This document shows, in pieces, positions 21,383 through 34,010 of a DNA stretch of 64,000 bases; within the stretch, counting starts at the first letter, position 1, and the number at the start of each line of letters is the position of its first letter. Both the position numbers and the translations under genes were made by a program. This stretch comes from Dromiciops gliroides (taxonomy: Eukaryota > Chordata > Mammalia > Microbiotheria > Microbiotheriidae). Where the stretch lies: assembly GCF_019393635.1 (NCBI RefSeq), contig NC_057861.1, forward strand, positions 169,967,577 to 170,031,576. The letters are read 5' to 3'. The notes beneath the pieces are model-generated. The model worked only from the letters and a program-made list of their open reading frames with translations. It had not been told where the DNA came from and did not search any database.

Positions 21383-23739
21383 GTAAGTTAGAAAACTATC
21401 CAAGGTTGAGTATAGTGATGGCCTAAGAGAGAGAAAGGAAGGGAAGGTTAGGCTTGAAAACCTCTCTAAGAAAATAATTTTCTCTCAATTTGAAGTTGTT
21501 CTTCTAAACTGGTATACATGTTATGGTATATTGATATATAGTTCTTGTAAATTGGTTTCTATGTAAATTCCAAACAGTCCTAAATAACTGCAGAGTGACA
21601 TAGGGTTAAACCGGTACAGTAGCTACATGCACACACAAATGAGCTATAATTTAGGTGTACAGATCATTTACTGTTTAAGAAAATAGTTATTATGAACTCT
21701 CAAAGCTTAAGTCCCTACATGTGAATGACCTAGGTTTAAAGTACTAATGGACAGGTGTCCAGTCCTTTTAGGAAGAAGAATCAACAATTGTTGAAAGCCA
21801 AGAAGTTACAATCCCAGAACTTTTTCCCTTGCTGAAAATGTAATTAAGTGAGGAAACTTATTCACTCTTTAATTTGGAAGTCACATTTGGGAAGCATGGG
21901 ACCACTGGAGGAAGAAGGAGGAAGAACCCTATTATTTGTAATTAGGATGGTGTGTGTGTTTGTGTACATGAACACATGCACCTACACACAAAAGTGCACA
22001 TATTTGTGTATATATTTGGATGGACATTTCCTTACTACTATTTAATATCTGAGTAAACTAGCAGATTTGTGTTAATAGATTCCTATATAAGTATTAGAGT
22101 AAATTACATGTTTAACAAAGTTGCTGAAAAGGTTAAATTCAACTCCAGTATTTCTTATTATGTGTATCCTTGACCATATTTTTCTGTTTTGTCAATGAAA
22201 CCCACAATCTCATCCCCCTACCCCAAACAAGCAAACAAACAAAAAACAGTAGCATCAATTTAAGAACCAGATATGGGGGAAAATAGAAAAGTGGTAAATA
22301 TTAAATGAGGAAGAGCAGCAAAAGGTGAAGAGAAAGATTACTTAAAGTATAAAATTTAGCAAGCATTAATGATCAAATATGGAGAAACATATAAAACAAG
22401 TTATGTAATAAATAGTTTCTAGAAAGGAAGAGATTTCTCCCTCAAACCTTTATTTCTTTTCCAATTCAACATTCTTTCCATTCAGACTTTTAGGGATTGG
22501 TGTAACGGAATGTGTAAATTCCTGACTTAACCATAAACCTTTAACATTTTGAAATGGTTCTTTTAGGCATAGCTGGTGCATTTATGAAAAAAAATAGATT
22601 TTTGGACTATTTATGCAAAATTAATAAGGCTAAATTACTTGATTGCTCTTGATTTCATTTCAGTCAATGAAGGAAAATACTAGCAGGGGAAAGTGCCGAC
22701 TATTTTTTATAGTTCTGCTGAAAATTCCAGAATTGGCCAAGTGTATATTCATGAATTTTAAACAATTTCACAGATCCAGAAGTGTTTTCAATCAGCACAT
22801 TAAAAGGATTAAAGGATAGGAAAGAAGATGTATGAGAAAAAAAAAATGGATAAGGTAACTGGAATGATTTAGCTTGGGGAAGAGAGGCCAAAAGACTTCT
22901 CATGAGTTCATAAGCAGTGGATCATGATCACGTCTTTAGGAAAAATAAAAACAAAACTATAAAAGACAAATAATGAAAACTACAGCAGGAAATATTATAG
23001 ATATAAGGCAAATGATCCTAATGGTTAATTTAGTTATAACTTGGAATTTATGGAGATGGGATTGAGGGAGAAAAACAAAAGCAGCAGCAATAATATATCA
23101 GATTAAGGCAAATAATGAATTTTGGAGGAACTGGGTTTATTCTGCTTTTATGGTGAAGTGGAGGATGACCCTACTGATGTACATATTAGTATTAAAAGTA
23201 AAAGAAAGGAAGAACACTCAAAACTAAAAAGATTGTGTTTTTGAGGTTTTATTGTAAAGTTCCCTGGGATCATACATTACATAAACAGAAATTATTTTAA
23301 AAGATAAAAAAAATGAAAATCTAGTTATATTCTTCATATTTGAAGCTTTAGGAACATGAAACAACACTAAACTACGGAGGTCATGGAAACATACAAGTGA
23401 AATTCCTCAAGATACCTTGGAATTTTGATTGCATAGTTTTAAAAACTAATTAGTTTTCCTTGAAATTCATAAAATTCCACTTGAGTCCATGTTCTTGAGG
23501 TCACTTTCCACTTATATTCAGGCAGTGTATACCCATATAGGCAGAGGACTCTATGGCTCCAGTCTGTCCTACGCCTGGCTCTTGTTATATAAAGTCCTAA
23601 CTACACCCAGGTCTAGATAGAACTGATTACTGAAACTTACTGAGTAGATATTCTTAGTTAATTGTTAGAAACTTTGATTGTAATAACCATCTGAATGTTG
23701 CTTTAAGGATTTAAATGTGATTAATCTATTGTATGTCCT
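21383..23739. other. Long AT-rich unique stretch
   Basis: No gene or repeat that I can delimit. A short (GT)-rich region lies near 21,946-21,990. Confidence 0.45.
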
Positions 23740-23925
23740 TTGATCTTTATAAAGAACCAATGAGGTAGCTATTATTACCCACTATATACATATAAGGAAA
23801 CTGAGTCTGAGAGAGGTTAAGTAGTTTGCCCAAGATTATACTGATATTAAGTGCCTGAGACAGGATTTGAAGTTAGGTCAGCTTTGAATGACTATTGTAT
23901 AGAGAACACTATGGTAGTGAAATGG
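23740..23925 (-). mobile_element. MIR-type SINE, antisense
   Basis: Clear MIR antisense order: 'aatgaggtagctattattac', 'aaggaaactgagtctgagag', 'gttaagtagtttgcccaaga', 'cctgagacaggatttgaa'. Confidence 0.85.
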
Positions 23926-25295
23926 TTTAGATAAGACATCCCCTGCCTTCAAGAACCTTACAATCAAATAAGTAGTATAAGATGATGTTTATGAACTTGT
24001 ATGGTCAAAAATTCTTATCAATTGATAATAAACCTTCATTTGAGGACATTGTTATTCTACCAATCACTCAACGTCAAAAACTCAGAACTACTCTCTAACC
24101 TTAATTGATTTAAACTATTAATATGTAAAAATTAATTTTGCCTTTTCTTTTCCCATTTTCCGAAGTACATTACCAGTACTGTCAGATCATGGTAAAGTCA
24201 AATTTAGTTTCTTTTGAAATTTTTATTTTTTGAAGAGTAGGAGGGTGAACTTCTTAAGAGTATTCACAATGGGAAGGACCTTAAAACCTGGCACCAGCTT
24301 TTGACTTACTAAACTGTATCAACAAGATCATGTCATTCCCAAGAATGTTTCAAATAAAGAAGAAATGTCAGCCCTGAGCATTTTTTATTAACCCAATTCC
24401 CCCAGCTCCCTTCTCATCTCATTTTCAGATTCAGTTTTTACTGACCACTTCTCTTCTTCAGTTTATTTGTATTAGAAATGAACAGAATCATGAGCTGTGC
24501 TGCCTAGTGGTCAGACATGGCCTCTGAGCTTCCAATAGTGGTCAATAGTTGTATTTTTCATTGACAACTGATGTTTGCTTTGCTGATGGCCCCAGGACCT
24601 GATGTAATCTGAGATCACACTCTGTTTACATCTTGTTTCACTGAAATGCTGACCCCTTTGAAGGCAATGAGAAAGAAAAACAAACACTTCAGAAAAATAC
24701 CTGCATGTACTTCTTTTTCCCTAGGTGGGGGCTGTATCCCCAAATGACTCTACCTTCCTTCCAGTTGTTCCAGCTCCACCCTCCCACCCCAGCCACCTTC
24801 TGTTCCATTATCAGAAAAGAAAAGCCACAAAATGCATGGCTTCTAAGATATTTTCCATCTGTTATCTGATTTTTTTGTGTACTTTTTGTGTTCCATGGAG
24901 GCTTTTTGCTAATGAATTACATGTTAATAAGAACAAAAAAAAATTCTTCACCCCAGTTAAAACATTTTTTAAAATGTAAGACAATTTAACTTTTTAATAA
25001 TCATCCTTCCCCCACTTCCTTTCTTAAAAAACAAACAAAAAATCCCACATAAACAAACTTTTTGTTCTGAAAGAGTGACTTCAGTTTTCCTATTCCTACC
25101 CATATTTCTACCCATATGTTTGAGTTTATCCATAATGTGATTGAATCAAATATTCATCAAGTAACTACAATGTGGTGGCACAAAGATAAAATGAAATAGT
25201 CTTTCTCTTGAGAATCTGACATTTTCTTAAATAGACAATAAAGAAGAGTGATTACAGAAGTTGAGAATTAATTTATAAAATGAAGTGCCTTCTTA
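23926..25295. other. Unique stretch with faint L2 traces
   Basis: 'cccctgccttcaagaacctt' at about 23,940 and 'gtaactacaatgtggtggca' at about 25,160 hint at old L2-related copies. The ORF at 24,725-24,979 lacks a domain. Confidence 0.4.
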
Positions 25296-25500
25296 ACCTT
25301 TGAACATTGGATTTAGAGTCAGAAGACATAGATTTGAAACCACATCTCCTATTCTGAAAACAACTTAGAGGCAGTAAGAGGGTACAGTGGATAGAGTTTC
25401 CTACTTGGAGTTGAGAAAAACTGAGTTCAAACTCTGCCTCAGGTATTAACTAACTCTGTGCTCTTTTTCAAGTAATTTAATGTCTTTGGACTAAAATTTA
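25296..25500 (+). mobile_element. Old tRNA-derived SINE remnants
   Basis: Two partial heads in tandem: 'ggatttagagtcagaaga' followed by 'gcagtaagagggtacagtgg' and 'actgagttcaaactctgcct'. Likely a diverged CORE-SINE interrupted by another. Confidence 0.65.
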
Positions 25501-25847
25501 CTACTATATTAGCTTGTTTATTGTTATTGTTTGCTTTTGTCATGGACACTTTTAGCTGTCTCTTAGAGCTTATAGAATCAATGTTTCTAAATGAAAAAAA
25601 CACACATACAATTTCAGAGGAAACAAAGTTATTTTTTAATACAATTACCAAAATACTTTAAAATTAAGTACATAGATCTCAGAATAAAAACTCCTAGACT
25701 AGGTGATCTCTAAGGTCCCTTTCTCCTCTGAATTTCTAATACTATAGTTTCATAGATCATCATAAAATAATAGAATTGGGATCAGAAAGTTCTCCAACAA
25801 TGTCTCTTTCACTAATGCATTTCCATGTTTGGTCTAGTCTGTTTCTA
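25501..25847. other. Unique stretch
   Basis: Nothing recognised. Confidence 0.45.
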
Positions 25848-25860
25848 AAGCAAATTACTT

Positions 25861-26008
25861 TTTTTTTTTTTTAGTAAGGCAATTGGGGTTAAGTGACTTG
25901 CCCAGGGTCACACAGATAGTAAGTGTTAAGTGTCTGAGGCCGGATTTGAACTCAGGTACTCCTGAATCCAGGGCCGGTGCTCTATCCACTACGCCATCTA
26001 ACTGCCCC
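25861..26008 (-). mobile_element. tRNA-derived CORE-SINE (short form)
   Basis: T-rich tail, gtaaggcaattggggttaag, ttgcccagggtcacacagat, ending ccatctaactgcccc. The perfect 13-bp duplication aagcaaattactt occurs at 25,848-25,860 and 26,009-26,021. Confidence 0.95.
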
Positions 26009-26021
26009 AAGCAAATTACTT

Positions 26022-26439
26022 TTAAAAGGTGTGAATATAAAACTATGAGATGTATTTGAACTAAGTTTAGCAAAACGAATATACCCAGATGAATATCTTA
26101 ATTCAATAAAGTCACCACAAGCTACTTTATAATTATTTCATTTGTCATACCATTTTTCAAATTTGAATTACTTCTTTCAAAGACCTGGAAAGCTAGTTGA
26201 TAAGCTCTGCCCTCAATTGATCCCCATCTCCCTTCACCCCTAAACCCTTTACATTTCCCATCAACCTAATTGTTCTATAGCCCTAGGGTGTTTTGGTGAG
26301 AAAATCATATTAATATTGCTACAAATGAAAATTCATCACATTTGGCTCCAAATGACTTATCTACTTAAAAAAAAAGCAAACCTCTCTCAAAAATAGGATT
26401 TATTATCTGTAAGGATTTTGAAAAGAACATGTGAATTTG
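26022..26439. other. Unique stretch
   Basis: Nothing recognised. Confidence 0.45.
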
Positions 26440-26640
26440 TATCCTGGCTTGAACCATATTGGGCAAATTACCTGTGGCATGTTGGGCAAACCCCCTGAAA
26501 TTCATTCCTCATTTGTAAAAGTGGGCAAAAATGGTTGTGCTACCTCACTGAATTGGTATTGGGCTTGAAAGAGATGACATGTGAAGGATGTTGTAAATAG
26601 TAATGCATTAGGTAAGTGTAAGCTATGATCAAAGGAGATA
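26440..26640 (+). mobile_element. MIR/THER1-type SINE remnant
   Basis: Sense MIR order is visible: 'ttgggcaaaccccctgaaat', 'ctcatttgtaaaagtgggca', 'gatgttgtaaatagtaatgc'. Heavily diverged. Confidence 0.65.
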
Positions 26641-26729
26641 ATGTATATGAGACTCTTTGTAACCACAAACTGCTATGTGAAAGTTATTATTCTTTCTTTC
26701 TTTTTTATCTTATTTAAGTCCAGATATAA

Positions 26730-26925
26730 ATGGGATTGTGGAGAAAATTACAAGTGTTTATGCTAATTGCTTTACAAATATTACCTTACAACAACCCTGT
26801 GAGATAGATGTTATTATTTTCCCCAATTTACAGTGGAGGAAACCAAGACAAAGCTATAAGTGTATGAGTCTGTATTTCACCTCAGGTCTTCTCAACTCCA
26901 GCCCCATTGCTCAAGTCATTGCAGC
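26730..26925 (-). mobile_element. MIR-type SINE, antisense
   Basis: 'tacaacaaccctgtgagata', 'ttacagtggaggaaaccaag' and 'tcaggtcttctcaactccag' follow the antisense MIR consensus. Confidence 0.8.
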
Positions 26926-27918
26926 ATGAAATAAATCACTATCTTTCCCTTATTCTTTTACATTTATTGTTTTGTTGATGGTTTTATAGGGAGATAAAAT
27001 AGGTGCTTTTGATTTATTGAATAAAATATTTGAAAATAAACATATCTTCTGTAAGATCACTGAAAACATCTTCAGGACAATTTAGTAGTGGGCAGGACAA
27101 CAATAATGATGGCATAAGATGTCCTATTCCTACATGATTTTTGTTTCTTGTGCTAGTTCCTTATATTTTGAAAGATTTTAGTTCCATGTAGCTTACAGAT
27201 GGAGCAGTATTACATTGTTCTATTAAAACATTGTTCTTAATTTTTTATGGATCAATGTTACATTAGGGAGATCATTGGCAATGGTTCTGCTTTGATAATA
27301 CTGAAGTTCCAGTACATTTGTTGTATACAAGAAATGTTCTGAAATCTGTGTTATAATTAAGGAATTTACTAGTTTCAATAAAACAGTAAATGGAGTCATG
27401 AAGACTTTTATATGATTGAAAAGTGATGGAATAAGAAAAGTGCATTAATTATGGTGAACTAATATATAATTATTCTAGCTTCTTTATGGGAAAGGGATGT
27501 AGGTCCTCATTTTTATTTCTTTGTTTTTTTGGTGGGGATGGGGAAATTCATGGGGAGGAAGACAATAGCAGTTTACAAGCCATAGGTCAGTGAGTTTGGA
27601 TTTTCATTCTGTTAGAAAATTCTAGACTATATTATTAAAGGACCTTGTAGTAAGCACTTAAAAAAGGAAGTGCTGATCTCAAAGAATGAGAATGGCTTCC
27701 TTAAGAAGAAGTCAGACAAAAAGAAATCCATTTTCCTTTGTTGGAAGGGGAATTATTTTGGAAAGTCATAAGACTGCTGTATATATGGCATACCTACATC
27801 AGAGTAATCATTTGATGTAGTGTTTCATGCTATTCCTATGGACAAATTGAGAGATTTATACTAGATAATTAAGTAGGCATATGTCTTTAGAAGAAAGCGA
27901 ATGACCAGATGCAAATAT
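26926..27918. other. AT-rich unique stretch
   Basis: No gene or repeat that I can support. Confidence 0.45.
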
Positions 27919-28238
27919 TGTTGTTGTTGTTTGTCCTTCATTCTTGAATAGGACCATGACATTGGGGTCATATCATGACTTGCACTGAACTGGATTTAAA
28001 TGATGGACAGTTGTGCAAGGTCACCAACTTACTCTCTCCTCTAGAGCCATCTGGGTCCAATAGCAAGATAGACATCAGGACACCTGGAGATAGCACTGGA
28101 TATTTCATTTTGAGGTAATTGGGGTTAAGTGACTTGCCCAGGGTCACATAGCTAATAACTGTCTAATGTGATATTTGAATTCAGGTCCTTCTGATTCCAG
28201 GGCCAGTGCTCTACCCACTTTGCCACCAAGTGTCACCC
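27919..28238 (-). mobile_element. Composite marsupial SINE, antisense
   Basis: A distinct 3' body (ttgttgttgtttgtccttca, 'aggaccatgacattggggtc', 'gagccatctgggtccaatag') is joined to a standard CORE antisense (ggtaattggggttaagtgac, cccagggtcacatagct) and tRNA head complement. I recognise the arrangement as a recurrent marsupial SINE but cannot name it. Confidence 0.7.
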
Positions 28239-28617
28239 CCCCAACCTCCCCCATCCCTGCATAGTTGCAATGATTACTCATTGTTGGGTTAATGTCAACT
28301 TGCAGAGAAGTGTGCAATTTGATGCTTCATAGTCATCTAAGTGGCTCTTGAATACTGGCATAGGTGTCATGCATCATATTTTCCAATGATCTAAAATTGG
28401 AAGGGATGACTAATGTATTGTAGAACAGAGTCAATATACAAAAAGAATTTTTCAGCCTGGAATGTGGCACCAAGTCCAATAAGATTAAATTTAATTAGGA
28501 AAAATAGTCAATAAGTATTTAGTGCAATATACTTAATAATGTGTTCAAAAATAAACTTCACAAGTAGACAACCATTTCTTAAGAATAATATAGGAGAGAT
28601 TCTTAGTCAATTATGAG
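28239..28617. other. Unique stretch 5' of an L1
   Basis: Nothing recognised. The L1 5' end starts near 28,618. Confidence 0.45.
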
Positions 28618-28731
28618 TTGGCAGAGAGTGCCAAGATGGTGGAGAGAAGGCAAGAAGTTGCCTGAGCTCTCTCTGGTTTCCCTCAGAAACAACATTAAAC
28701 CAAGCATCTAAAAAGATTCTGGAACTACAGA

Positions 28732-28734
<3 letters not shown>

Positions 28735-28804
<70 letters not shown>
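28735..28804. repeat. (GA)n microsatellite
   Basis: About 34 GA units inside the L1 'E' 5'UTR. Confidence 0.97.
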
Positions 28805-28807
<3 letters not shown>

Positions 28808-30270
28808 TAGAAAACTTCAGGAAAGGTCTGTCTCACCTGGGCAAAAGGGCAGCTCAACACAGCTCAGCACAGCATAGGTCAACTCAGCTCAGAGCAGCAC
28901 AGCACAGAGAGGGTCTGGGCACGTCAGCAGGAAGCTCCTGGACACAGCATAAATCAGTCACTGAGACACCTTGGTCCTGGCTCAGAAGGCTGGTGGCACA
29001 ACAGGTCATTTGTGAGACCCACCACCCCTGGCTTAGAGACAAACTACCAGTTAGAGAGCCACCCACAGGACAGGTGTGACTTTGCCTAGCCATCCTAGCA
29101 CAGGGAGCAAGTCCAGGGTGATGAGGAATCCAAAAGCCACAGAGGCCTCAAAGTAGAAAACCAGTGACAAGGCCTCTATCCCCCAACACAGGAAGCTTGC
29201 AACAGTGGCCCTTATGCCCCCAAAGCAGATCTCAACTTTATAAGTTTAAAAATAGACTACAATATGAGTAAGAAACAGAAAAGGATCCTTACCATTGACA
29301 GCTTCTAGGGTTAGAAGGAAGACCAAAACGCAAACTCAGATGAGGAAAATACTGTCAAAATGGCTCCATGTGAAGCCTCAAGGGAGAAGATGAATTGGTC
29401 TCAACACCAAAAAGCCTTCTTTGGAAGAGTACAAAAAGGCTTTTAAAAATGAAATGAGAGAGGTAGAAGAACTTCAACATTAAAAGATCACAAGGCTTGG
29501 AATATGATATTTTGGAAGGCAAAGTAATTTGGATTACAACCAGGAATCAACTACCCAGAAAAACTGTTCATTCTATTTCAGGGGAAAAGATTGACATTCA
29601 ATGAAATAGGGGATGTCCAAGATTTCCTGAAGAAAGGACCAGAACTGAACAGAGAATTTGGTATTCAAATACAAGACTCAAGAGAAGCATATAAAGTTAA
29701 ACAGGGGGAAAATAAGTTATTCAATAAGGTTAAACTATTTACATCCCTATGATGGAAGATAATACTTTTTAACTCCTGAGATCTATATCTGTATTAGGTT
29801 ACAGTTACTAAATGGACTTTGATATGATGTTATAAAGAAACTCAAGGGGAAGAATAAAAGGAGAATATGGGATAGGAGACAGAAGGGGAGGTGGAAAGGG
29901 GTTAATTACATCATATGAAAAGGCACAAAACACTTATTACTATAGAGGGAGGGAAGGGAGGGATGAGCATTGTTTCAATCTTATTCTCATTAGATTTGGT
30001 TCAAAGAGGGAATAACATATAGATCCATTTTGATAAAGAAACTTAGCTTACTCTTTAAGGAAGTAAAAGGGTAAGGATAATAGGATGGAACTGATAGAAG
30101 GGAAAGCAGAAGCAGGGGAAGAAAGGAAAAGAAAAGGAAGGTGGGTGATAAAAGGGAGGGTAGATTGAGGGAGGCAGTGGTTAGAAGCAAAACACTGGTG
30201 AGGAGGAATATAGAATAAAAGAATACAAAGGGGAAAAGAAGATTAAGGGAAATAAAAAGTTAGTAATCTT

Positions 30271-30445
30271 TTTATTTTTTTTAATTTTTTAAAAAAATTT
30301 TTATTTTTTGCTAGGGCAATGGGGGTTAAGTGACTTGCCCAGGGTCACACAGCTAGTAAGTGTCAAGTGTCTGAGGCTGGATTTGAATTCAGGTACTCCT
30401 GAATCCAGGGCTGGTTCTTTATCCACTGCGCCACCTAGCTGCCCC
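30271..30445 (-). mobile_element. CORE-SINE in L1 'E' at the ORF2 start
   Basis: Antisense SINE with a long T/A-rich tail. The perfect 17-bp target duplication aaaaagttagtaatctt occurs at 30,254-30,270 and 30,446-30,462, among the cleanest in the window. Confidence 0.97.
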
Positions 30446-30895
30446 AAAAAGTTAGTAATCTTAACTGTGAATGTGAATGGGATGAACTCTCCCATAAAAT
30501 GGAAGTGAGTGGCAGAGTGGATTAAAAACCATAATCCTACAATAGGTTGTTTATAAGAAATACATTTGAAGGGGATATACACACACAGAATAAAGGTAAA
30601 ACGTTGGAGCAGAATATATTATGCTTCAGCTGAAGTAAAAAAAAAAACAGGGATAGCAATCCTTGTCTCACAGAAAGCAAAAGAAAAATATATCTAATTA
30701 AAAGAGATAAGGAAGGAAACTACATGTTGCTAAAACGTACCATAGATAATGCAGTAATATCAAAACTAAACATATATGCACCAAATGGTATTGCATCCAA
30801 CTACTTAAAGGTGAAATTAAATGAGTTACAAGAGGAAATAGCCAAAACTTTGCTAGTGGGAGATCTGAAACTTCCCCTCTCAGAACTAGATACGT

Positions 30896-31036
30896 CTTTT
30901 TTTTGGGGGGGGGCAATGAGGGTTAAGTGACTTTCCTAGGGTCACACAGCTAGTACATGTCAAGTGTCTGAGGCTGGATATAATCTCAGGTCCATCTGAA
31001 TCCAGGGCTAGTGCTTTTTCCACTGTGCCACATAGG
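30896..31036 (-). mobile_element. CORE-SINE at the 5' edge of L1 'A'
   Basis: T-run and G9, then gcaatgagggttaagtgact, the antisense CORE with cctagggtcacacagctagt, ending near 'ccacatagggacac'. It abuts the 5'UTR of L1 'A'; the order of insertion is unclear. Confidence 0.88.
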
Positions 31037-31669
31037 GACACAATTACCGCCTAAAAAATCCCTCCAAATACAGCCAGAAAACAACTCCTGGAGCAGCATA
31101 ACCCACAAAAAGATGGCTGAAATTATTTTCCAGCTAAAGACACCTTGATAGTTCAGCAGAAGGGGGAGCTGGGCTGGGAGTAGAGTCCAGCCCAACCATT
31201 GTGCTAACACAGGTACAGTTCCAGGCAGGCTGCACCATAGAAACTTTTCCCCAAGCCAATGAATCATCTGCAGTGCCAGTGTCTTCTGGAACTAAGAGCA
31301 CAGTCTGGTGAGAGGGCTGAATGGTTGGCCAGGGGGTAGTCTATGGATGTGTATGAAGGAGCTAAGGGGGAATTTGGATGTCCTACCCCATCTGGGAACC
31401 AGGAAGAAATCTTGATCAGTGCTGGTCCAGGTTGGGGAGGGGTGCAGACTCTTCAGAGCTAGCTACCATGGCAAATAAAGTTTTGCTGTCTGGTTGATTA
31501 GCAAGTTGGCCTGGGGTTATCTACAAACCAGAGAAAGGGCCAGGCCAGTGAAGCAACTGTCCCTCTTTAAATCATAACACTTGGGACCCTCTGAAGCTTG
31601 GGACAGTATATCCTGGAAGCAGGACCCCACACTAAGAAGGAATTAAAAGTGAAGTGAAAGACAGACAGG

Positions 31670-32623
31670 ATGAGAAGGCAGAGAAAAGTGCGAACCATAG
31701 AAAGATTCTCTAGTGACAAGGAAAATCAAGGTGCATCCTCAGAAGAGGATAGCAATGTCAGGACCCTTATATCTAAAGCTTCCAAGAAAAATATAAATTG
31801 GTCTCATGTCACAGAGGTGCTCAGAAAGGATTTTGAAGATAAAGAGAGGTAGAAGAAAAAATTGAAAGAGAAATGAGGGTAATGTAGGAAAGATATAAGA
31901 AAAAAAGTCAACAGCATGAAAAGCAAAATGGAAAAGCTCTCTGATGAAAATAATTGCCTAATAATTAGCATTACACAAATGGAAGCTAGTGAATTTATGA
32001 GAAACAAGACAAAATAAAGCAAATCCAAATGAATAATAAAATAAAATAGAGGGAAATGTGAAATATCTTCTTAGAAACACTGCTGATCTTGAAAATATAT
32101 CCAGGAGAGATAATTTGAAAATTACTGGACAACATGAAAACCATGATTAAAGAAAGAGCCTAGACACCATCTTCCAGGAAACCGTCAGGGAAAATTGCCC
32201 TGATATTCTAGAAGCAGAAAGTAAAATACGAATAGAAAGAATCCACCAATCACCTCCTGAAAGAGATCCCAAAAGGAAAACTTTCAGCAACATTATAGCC
32301 AAATTCCAGAGTTCTCAGGACAAGGAGAAAATATTGCAACCTTACAAAAAGAAACAATTCAAGTACTGTGGAGCCCCAATCAGGATAGCACAAGATCTAG
32401 GAGCTTCTACATTAAAGGATCAGAGGGCATAGAATATGATATTCCAGAGGGCAAAGGAATTGGGATTAAAACTAAGAATCACATATCCATCAAAACTTGT
32501 ATAATCTTTCAGAGGAAAAAATGGGACATCAATGAAAAAAAGGACTTTCAGGTATTTGTAATGAAAAGACCTGAACTGAATGGAAAATTTGACTTTCAAA
32601 CACAAGACCCTAGAGAAGCATAA
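31670..32623 (+). pseudogene. L1 ORF1 remnant (copy A)
   Basis: Starts MRRQRKVRTIERFSSDKENQ. L1 ORF1p is an RNA-binding trimer with a coiled coil, RRM and C-terminal domain, and forms L1 ribonucleoprotein particles. The acidic N-terminus, the VTEVLRKDFEDKE coil start and downstream RRM-like and KRP-like stretches are recognisable, but stops follow codon 60 and the frame shifts repeatedly. Non-functional. Confidence 0.8.
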
Positions 32624-32830
32624 AAAGGTAAACAGGAAAAAGAAATTAAGAGGGATGTTAAAAGGTTAAACTGTTTACATTCCTACATGGGAAGATGATA
32701 TGCCTAACTCATAAGAACTTTTTCAGTATTAGGGCAGATGATAGAAATAAATTTAGATAGAGGGCACAGGTGGGAATTGATTTTGAAGGGATTATATATG
32801 CAAAGTATTTCTGTTTTGTTCATCTCTTTC

Positions 32831-32966
32831 TGTTGGGTGGTTGCAGTTGGGTAACATGCCTGGGGTGGTGCAGTGGGTGAGTGCCTTGTGTGTGAGGCTG
32901 TATTTGTGCTCATGTCCTCCTGGGTCCAGGGTGGGTGTTTTGTCCACTCTGTCACCTAACTGCCCC
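32831..32966 (-). mobile_element. Captured SINE in the spacer of half-L1 'A'
   Basis: Degenerate antisense CORE-SINE (ends 'tgtcacctaactgcccc'). Flanks match those of the SINEs in copies B, C and D: a 'tatgcaaagtattt' motif before it and catcatgacaccatt after it. The orientation relative to L1 is the same in all four. Confidence 0.85.
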
Positions 32967-34010
32967 ATCATGACACCATTAGGGTAAAATTGAGGGGTGA
33001 GAGGAATGCACTTGGGGAGGGGCAAGGGGAAAGTTAGAATGGGGGTGAAATCCCACATGAAAGAAACAGGAAAGGGCTTATGGAGTGGGAGGAGAGATGG
33101 GGGAGAAGCAGGGCAGCAAATGAATTTCTACTTATGAGAATAGACTCATAGACCTTAATCTCATCAGAGTTGGCTCAAGGAGTGAATAATATATGCACTC
33201 ATTTGGGTAGAGAAATCTATGTAACCCTGCAGGAAAATTAGGAGGGGAAGGGGATAAGGAGGGAAGGGAAAACAAAAGGAGGGCAGATTGGGGGAGGGGA
33301 CATTCAGAAGCAAATACCTTTTGAGAAGGGATAGGGTGAAAGAAGATATATAATAGAGTAAATACCATGGGGAAGGGAATAGGACGTAGTGAAAGAGTTA
33401 ACAAAAGCAATTGTGAAAAAGAGAAAAGGGAAAAAAAACATTGTACAAAAAATATTTATAGCAACTCTTTGTTGTGGCTAAGAATTGGAGATCAAAGTAA
33501 TATCCATCAACTGAGGATTGAATGAACAAGCTATGGTACATGAATATAATGGAATATTATTGTGCTGTAAGAAATGATAAAGAAGATGATTTCAGAAAAC
33601 CCTGGAAAAACTCATATGAACTGATGTGTAGTGAAGTGAGCAGAACCAGGAGGACATTGTGCACACTGACAGCAGTATTGTTCTATGAGCAATTGTGAAT
33701 GATTTAACTACTCTCAGCAATACAAAAATCCAAGAAAATTCCAAAGGGCTAATGATGAAACATACTATCCACCTCCAGAGAAAGAACTGATATTGATTGA
33801 ACATAGACTAAAGAAAAAGAGTGCTTGTGGATTGTACATATATAACTTTTATCAGATTGGTTGCTGTCTTGTGGAGGGGGAAGAAAAGGGAGGGAGGGAG
33901 GAAAATTTGGAACTCTATATCTTATTAAAATGAATGTTGAAAATTACCTTTACATGTAACCGGTAAAAACAAACAAATAAATGAATGAATGAATAAATAA
34001 ATAAATAAGA

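Larger units (their letters stand above)
28618..30895 (+). mobile_element. L1 'E': 5'UTR, deleted ORF1, spacer, endonuclease start
   Basis: 5' segment of an old L1 that was later split by two other L1s and several SINEs. The 5' end carries gccaagatgg at 28,630-28,639. The 5'UTR has a (GA)n expansion. ORF1 starts near 29,264 (MSKKQKR-like) but has lost its middle: the coiled coil and RRM are missing, and the C-terminal part resumes near 29,490. A purine-rich spacer (about 29,695-30,462) has no SINE at the site occupied in the other copies. ORF2 begins near 30,463 with TVNVNGMNSPIK, later YAPNGIAS and LLVGDLKLPLSELD, which is the endonuclease domain. It is cut at 30,895 by the inserted SINE plus L1 'A'. 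Confidence 0.85.
31037..34010 (+). mobile_element. Half-L1 'A': 5'UTR, ORF1, spacer, 3' end; no ORF2
   Basis: Sense order: 5'UTR (to 31,669), ORF1 (31,670 to about 32,623), inter-ORF spacer with a purine-rich stretch (33,230-33,310), then a jump at about 33,415-33,440, at an A-rich joint, into the ORF2 C-terminus and 3'UTR. The tail ends in (AAT/GAAT)n at about 33,965-34,008. The endonuclease and reverse transcriptase regions are absent. It is inserted into the endonuclease region of L1 'E', which resumes at about 34,011. A SINE lies in the spacer (32,831-32,966). Confidence 0.82.

Noticed and set aside
28735-28804. GAGA-type regulatory element
   Set aside because: Simple (GA)n expansion inside an L1 5'UTR; no independent evidence of function.
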